Part shown: one piece after another, positions 61,550 to 64,000 of the stretch | Numbering within the stretch: position 1 is the stretch's first letter | Layout: every line of letters begins with the position of its first letter | NCBI RefSeq assembly: GCF_039941015.1 | Contig: NZ_JBDVFI010000045.1 | From: Sedimentitalea sp039941015 | GTDB taxonomy: Bacteria; Pseudomonadota; Alphaproteobacteria; Rhodobacterales; Rhodobacteraceae | Strand: one strand, 5' to 3' | DNA: 64,000 nucleotides | The notes under the pieces: generated by a model | What the model saw: only the letters and a program-made list of their open reading frames with translations | What the model was told of the DNA's origin: nothing | Databases searched by the model: none | Made by a program: the position numbers and the translations under genes

Positions 61550-62026
61550 ATGCACAATATGACACCAGCAGATGGCGTGCGAGGGGCGGGGCTGTTTCTC
61601 ATGCTGCTCTTGCTGACAACCGGTGTGTTTGCGCAATCCGGTCAGATCAGCTGGGTCACGGACCCCGGCGTGCGCAATCGCATGTCGGCAATGAATACGA
61701 ACAATGCAGCCTTGACGGTACTGGGCGACATGATGGGTGGCCGCGCCGTCTTTAATCGCGACCGCGCACGGGATGCCCGGCGCACCCTGATCGCAACCAC
61801 CCGGCGGATACCGGCCCTGTTTCGCAAAGCGCATGCTGATACGCTGTCCAACGCACGACCCGATATCTGGTCAAACTGGAGCGATTTCAAAGGGCGGGCC
61901 AAATCCGCACAAAAGGCGGCACGTGGGTTGGACATCTATTCACTGCCGCGCCTGCGCAAGACTCTGCCGCGCCTTGTCCACGCTTGTCTGGCCTGTCACC
62001 GCGCTTATCGGAAAGACATGCGCTGA
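61550..62026 (+). CDS. Periplasmic c-type cytochrome (c'/c556-like)
   Basis: The 158-residue protein has a signal peptide (GAGLFLMLLLLTTGVFAQS) and a single heme site, CLACHRAYR, close to the C terminus, the layout of four-helix cytochromes c' and c556. It likely carries electrons or binds NO in the periplasm. AGGGG lies 4 bp before ATG 61550; ATG 61559 is better spaced and is possible. No partner oxidase gene is nearby. Confidence 0.8.
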   Translation: MHNMTPADGVRGAGLFLMLLLLTTGVFAQSGQISWVTDPGVRNRMSAMNTNNAALTVLGDMMGGRAVFNRDRARDARRTLIATTRRIPALFRKAHADTLSNARPDIWSNWSDFKGRAKSAQKAARGLDIYSLPRLRKTLPRLVHACLACHRAYRKDMR

Positions 62027-62044
62027 ACGTGGCGGCAACAGATG

Positions 62045-62332
62045 CTAGCCGCACCAAACGCGCAAGATAACACAATCTTCGTCCACATCGACATTGATCC
62101 GATCTGGCCGGTAATCCTGAGTGATTGCGGAATCCGGCGGGATGATGCGCGCTTGTTCCGGCAGGACCGACTGCGCAGCATCCACATCCTGCCCCGGCAG
62201 CGCCATTTGCGCGTCTGTCAGACAGGCGGTCCGTGCCCCCTGATCATCAGATTGCGCCATCCCCGTGATTGAGACTCCAATGGCAGCGATCAGCATTCCG
62301 CAGAACAGGCCCGAGAGAAACGGTAGTTGCAT
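62045..62332 (-). CDS. I78-family peptidase inhibitor
   Basis: The 95-residue protein has an N-terminal signal or anchor helix (FLSGLFCGMLIAAIGVSITGMAQ) and the I78 pattern: ARIIPPDSAITQDYRPDRINVDVDEDCVILRVWCG. I78 proteins block serine proteases in the envelope. The ATG at 62332 is preferred over an earlier in-frame ATG at 62368, which would place HHCW before the signal. It is a lone gene on the minus strand, 77 bp after the DUF1963 gene. Confidence 0.82.
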   Translation of the reverse strand: MQLPFLSGLFCGMLIAAIGVSITGMAQSDDQGARTACLTDAQMALPGQDVDAAQSVLPEQARIIPPDSAITQDYRPDRINVDVDEDCVILRVWCG

Positions 62333-62409
62333 GGTGATCCCCCAACAGTGATGGGGGAACTCTGGCACACGCAGATCGCAAAGGGAACATCCCAGGTTTG
62401 CACCGACCG

Positions 62410-63705
62410 TCAGGCGGCAACGCTGCCCCAGGCACGGTCCAGTACACCCTGTTCCAGATCTTCAGGCGTCACATAGATACGCAGCGCGCGACCTTCCCCA
62501 AACATCCAGCCCAGCAACTCGCTCGACGGCAGTTCCAGCAACAATTCCGCCTCGCCAACATTGATCGGTGCAGGCAGATCAGCCGTTCCGATGCACCCCG
62601 TTTCGTGGCGCGCATTATGTGCCCAGAAAGGTTCAAACAAGGCGCGTTGCGCGGATGGCAGATGACAAGGGCTCTCCGCATAGACTTGGCGGCAGTGGCG
62701 CTCAAACGGCGCGAAAAAGGCCTGAGCCGCGCAGGGATGCCGCGACATTGGCAATAGGTTCCTTGCAGACGCTCCTGCACCCCTCAGGTTCGCAGGCAGG
62801 GTCAATGCAGCAAGCCCATCTTGCAACGTGTGGAGCGCCAGATCATCAAATGCCTGCCCCGTCTGGGCCACGACAAGCGTCGCACGCAACTCTGCGAGCC
62901 CATCAGAGGTTTGCCGAAGATGCATGATTTGATCATCGCTGGCAGCATCGCCCAATCGCTTTGCATAGCTCGCAATCAAGGCATCCATTGAATTCAACAG
63001 CATCGCCGCGCTGGTCCAGTCAAAGGGCTGGTATCCGGAATGTCTCAGGTCCACATCATGCAGAACGCCCCAATCCGGTTCCGCACCAGTATCGGTCGCG
63101 ACAAAGGAGTCATCCTGATCGGCGGTTTGCACCAGCAGCGGCCATCGAGGGCGCCGATCCTGGCGAACGGGTGCTGAAACGCAGGTCAGCGGACCTTCGA
63201 CATGCAACACCCGCACGGGCAACTCACCACCATCGTGGGCCGCCGCTCGAAAGAACGCCATCGAACCGTGGCGCGGCCCTACGCCTTGCCACAGCGTATC
63301 CGGCAATGCGGCACAGTCGATCTGCGCCAGAAACTGTGCGGGCTGTCCGGCGATCACCGGCCATTCTGCCCCTTTGGGCAACCTTGGCGCGCCGCCCAGC
63401 CAGCTTGTGCACCCCGTATCAGATGAGGTCGGCAACATCGGGACCACCCGCGCGCATGTGGCAGGTGCCTGTTGCGTCACGATCGGGCTGCCGGGTTCAG
63501 CTTCAACCGACGTATAGGGACCATGCGCGGGTGTTGCCCGGATCATTGCCGACACGCCCAACCCCACGCCGACTACCGCTAGTGTCATCAATAGCGCACC
63601 CGGGGCCATATCGCCGATTGCGCCGGACCGCATCAGAACCAGAATTGCGGCGGCTCCGATGCACGCCAACCCGAAACTGCCAAAACCAAATCTAAACCAA
63701 ACCAT
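62410..63705 (-). CDS. Membrane-anchored DUF1963 protein
   Basis: The 431-residue protein has two N-terminal helices (LACIGAAAILVLM and ALLMTLAVVGVGLGVSAMI) followed by a DUF1963 (YwqG-like) domain: SWLGGAPRLPKGAEWPVIAGQPAQFLAQIDCAALP. The family is of unknown function. The N-terminal anchor is unusual for YwqG-like proteins. The start is ATG 63705; TTG 63711 is also in frame. Confidence 0.77.
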   Translation of the reverse strand: MVWFRFGFGSFGLACIGAAAILVLMRSGAIGDMAPGALLMTLAVVGVGLGVSAMIRATPAHGPYTSVEAEPGSPIVTQQAPATCARVVPMLPTSSDTGCTSWLGGAPRLPKGAEWPVIAGQPAQFLAQIDCAALPDTLWQGVGPRHGSMAFFRAAAHDGGELPVRVLHVEGPLTCVSAPVRQDRRPRWPLLVQTADQDDSFVATDTGAEPDWGVLHDVDLRHSGYQPFDWTSAAMLLNSMDALIASYAKRLGDAASDDQIMHLRQTSDGLAELRATLVVAQTGQAFDDLALHTLQDGLAALTLPANLRGAGASARNLLPMSRHPCAAQAFFAPFERHCRQVYAESPCHLPSAQRALFEPFWAHNARHETGCIGTADLPAPINVGEAELLLELPSSELLGWMFGEGRALRIYVTPEDLEQGVLDRAWGSVAA

Positions 63706-63859
63706 AACCAAACACCTAACTTTGCAATTCCATCACTAGGCCCGTGCAATTGGGCGCAAATTTGGCGCTGATGCGGAATTCAATGGGCCCAACGGGCTTG
63801 CACCGTGGCTCAAGTTGCATCACGGTCCGGCTGAAACGGACATACCGGAGGACGACAGT

Positions 63860-64000
63860 ATGCGAACGCGAGCGGCGGTGGCGATGGAGGCTGGGAAGCC
63901 TCTGGAAGTTATGGAGGTCAACCTTGAGGGCCCGCGGGCCGGTGAGGTTCTGGTCGAGGTCAAGGCCACCGGCCTGTGCCATACCGACGAGTTCACCCGC
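63860..64000 (+). CDS. Class III alcohol / S-(hydroxymethyl)glutathione dehydrogenase (3' truncated)
   Basis: The first 47 codons are present. RAAVAMEAGKPLEVMEVNLEGPRAGEVLVEVKATGLCHTDEFT is the N terminus of class III alcohol dehydrogenase, including the zinc cysteine-histidine pair (CHTDEF). GGAGGA lies 8 bp upstream of the ATG. It oxidises the formaldehyde-glutathione adduct. The gene continues beyond the window. Confidence 0.93.
   Translation, partial: MRTRAAVAMEAGKPLEVMEVNLEGPRAGEVLVEVKATGLCHTDEFTR

Noticed and set aside
63716..63982. 88-codon minus-strand frame at the window end
   Set aside because: Opposite to the clear start of class III alcohol dehydrogenase and without a known motif.
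1..64000. CRISPR arrays, tRNA or rRNA genes, transposons, prophage or integrase genes
   Set aside because: No regularly spaced repeats, no cloverleaf or rRNA signatures, and no transposase, integrase or phage structural motifs were seen on reading both strands.

Overview
The window looks like chromosome from a marine alphaproteobacterium of the Rhodobacterales (Roseobacter group). The evidence is gene content: a complete beta-hydroxyaspartate cycle cluster, pobA/pca, hpa and paa aromatic catabolism genes, a flgE-K-L-I block preceded by CtrA-like boxes, and conserved small families such as DUF2794 and an I78 inhibitor. I saw no rRNA, tRNA, CRISPR array, transposase or phage gene. The DNA is almost fully coding, with many 1-4 bp start/stop overlaps. 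The first gene (dhaK) and the last (class III alcohol dehydrogenase) are cut by the window edges.

Layout. 1-4.2 kb: a carbohydrate operon (dhaK, dhaL, an LsrF-type aldolase/thiolase and a fused class II aldolase/short-chain dehydrogenase). 4.2-7.8 kb, minus strand: mprF, a DUF202 protein and a rhomboid-like protease in one tight operon. 8.1-13.9 kb: 4-hydroxybenzoate/protocatechuate catabolism (pobA, pcaC, pcaH, pcaG and a beta-keto-acid cleavage enzyme, with divergent pcaQ and convergent pcaB). 14.0-18.3 kb: an acyltransferase plus a fused 2-oxoacid dehydrogenase E1, divergent from a LysR regulator. 18.4-23.8 kb: bhcR and bhcABCD, which convert glyoxylate and glycine to oxaloacetate; a strong intrinsic terminator sits between bhcC and bhcD.

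23.9-29.3 kb: one 1,805-residue gene joins two alpha/beta-hydrolase (lipase-like) domains, a CHAT caspase-like protease and a helical TPR-like tail. It is the least ordinary gene here and the best candidate for an undescribed system. 29.6-33.8 kb: RND efflux adaptor and pump. 34.0-39.8 kb: motB and flgE, flgK, flgL, flgI. 40.0-42.5 kb: a small membrane protein, a polysaccharide export protein and an outer-membrane barrel.

42.6-46.7 kb: hpaR and a partial homoprotocatechuate set (hpaF, hpaH, hpaI) with a group II PLP decarboxylase inserted, itself coupled to a 38-codon ORF. 46.7-55.0 kb: housekeeping and miscellaneous genes (DUF3095, MFS transporter, asd, alpha/beta hydrolase, carbonic anhydrase, M17 aminopeptidase, NlpC/P60, DUF2794). 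55.0-61.5 kb: phenylacetate genes paaX and paaZ (minus) and paaI, paaJ, paaK, paaR (plus). 61.5-64 kb: a c'-type cytochrome, an I78 inhibitor, a DUF1963 protein and the start of glutathione-dependent formaldehyde dehydrogenase.

Together the genes describe a cell that uses dissolved aromatic compounds and C2 compounds, swims under CtrA control, and remodels its envelope. All names rest on reading protein motifs by eye; no database search was run.
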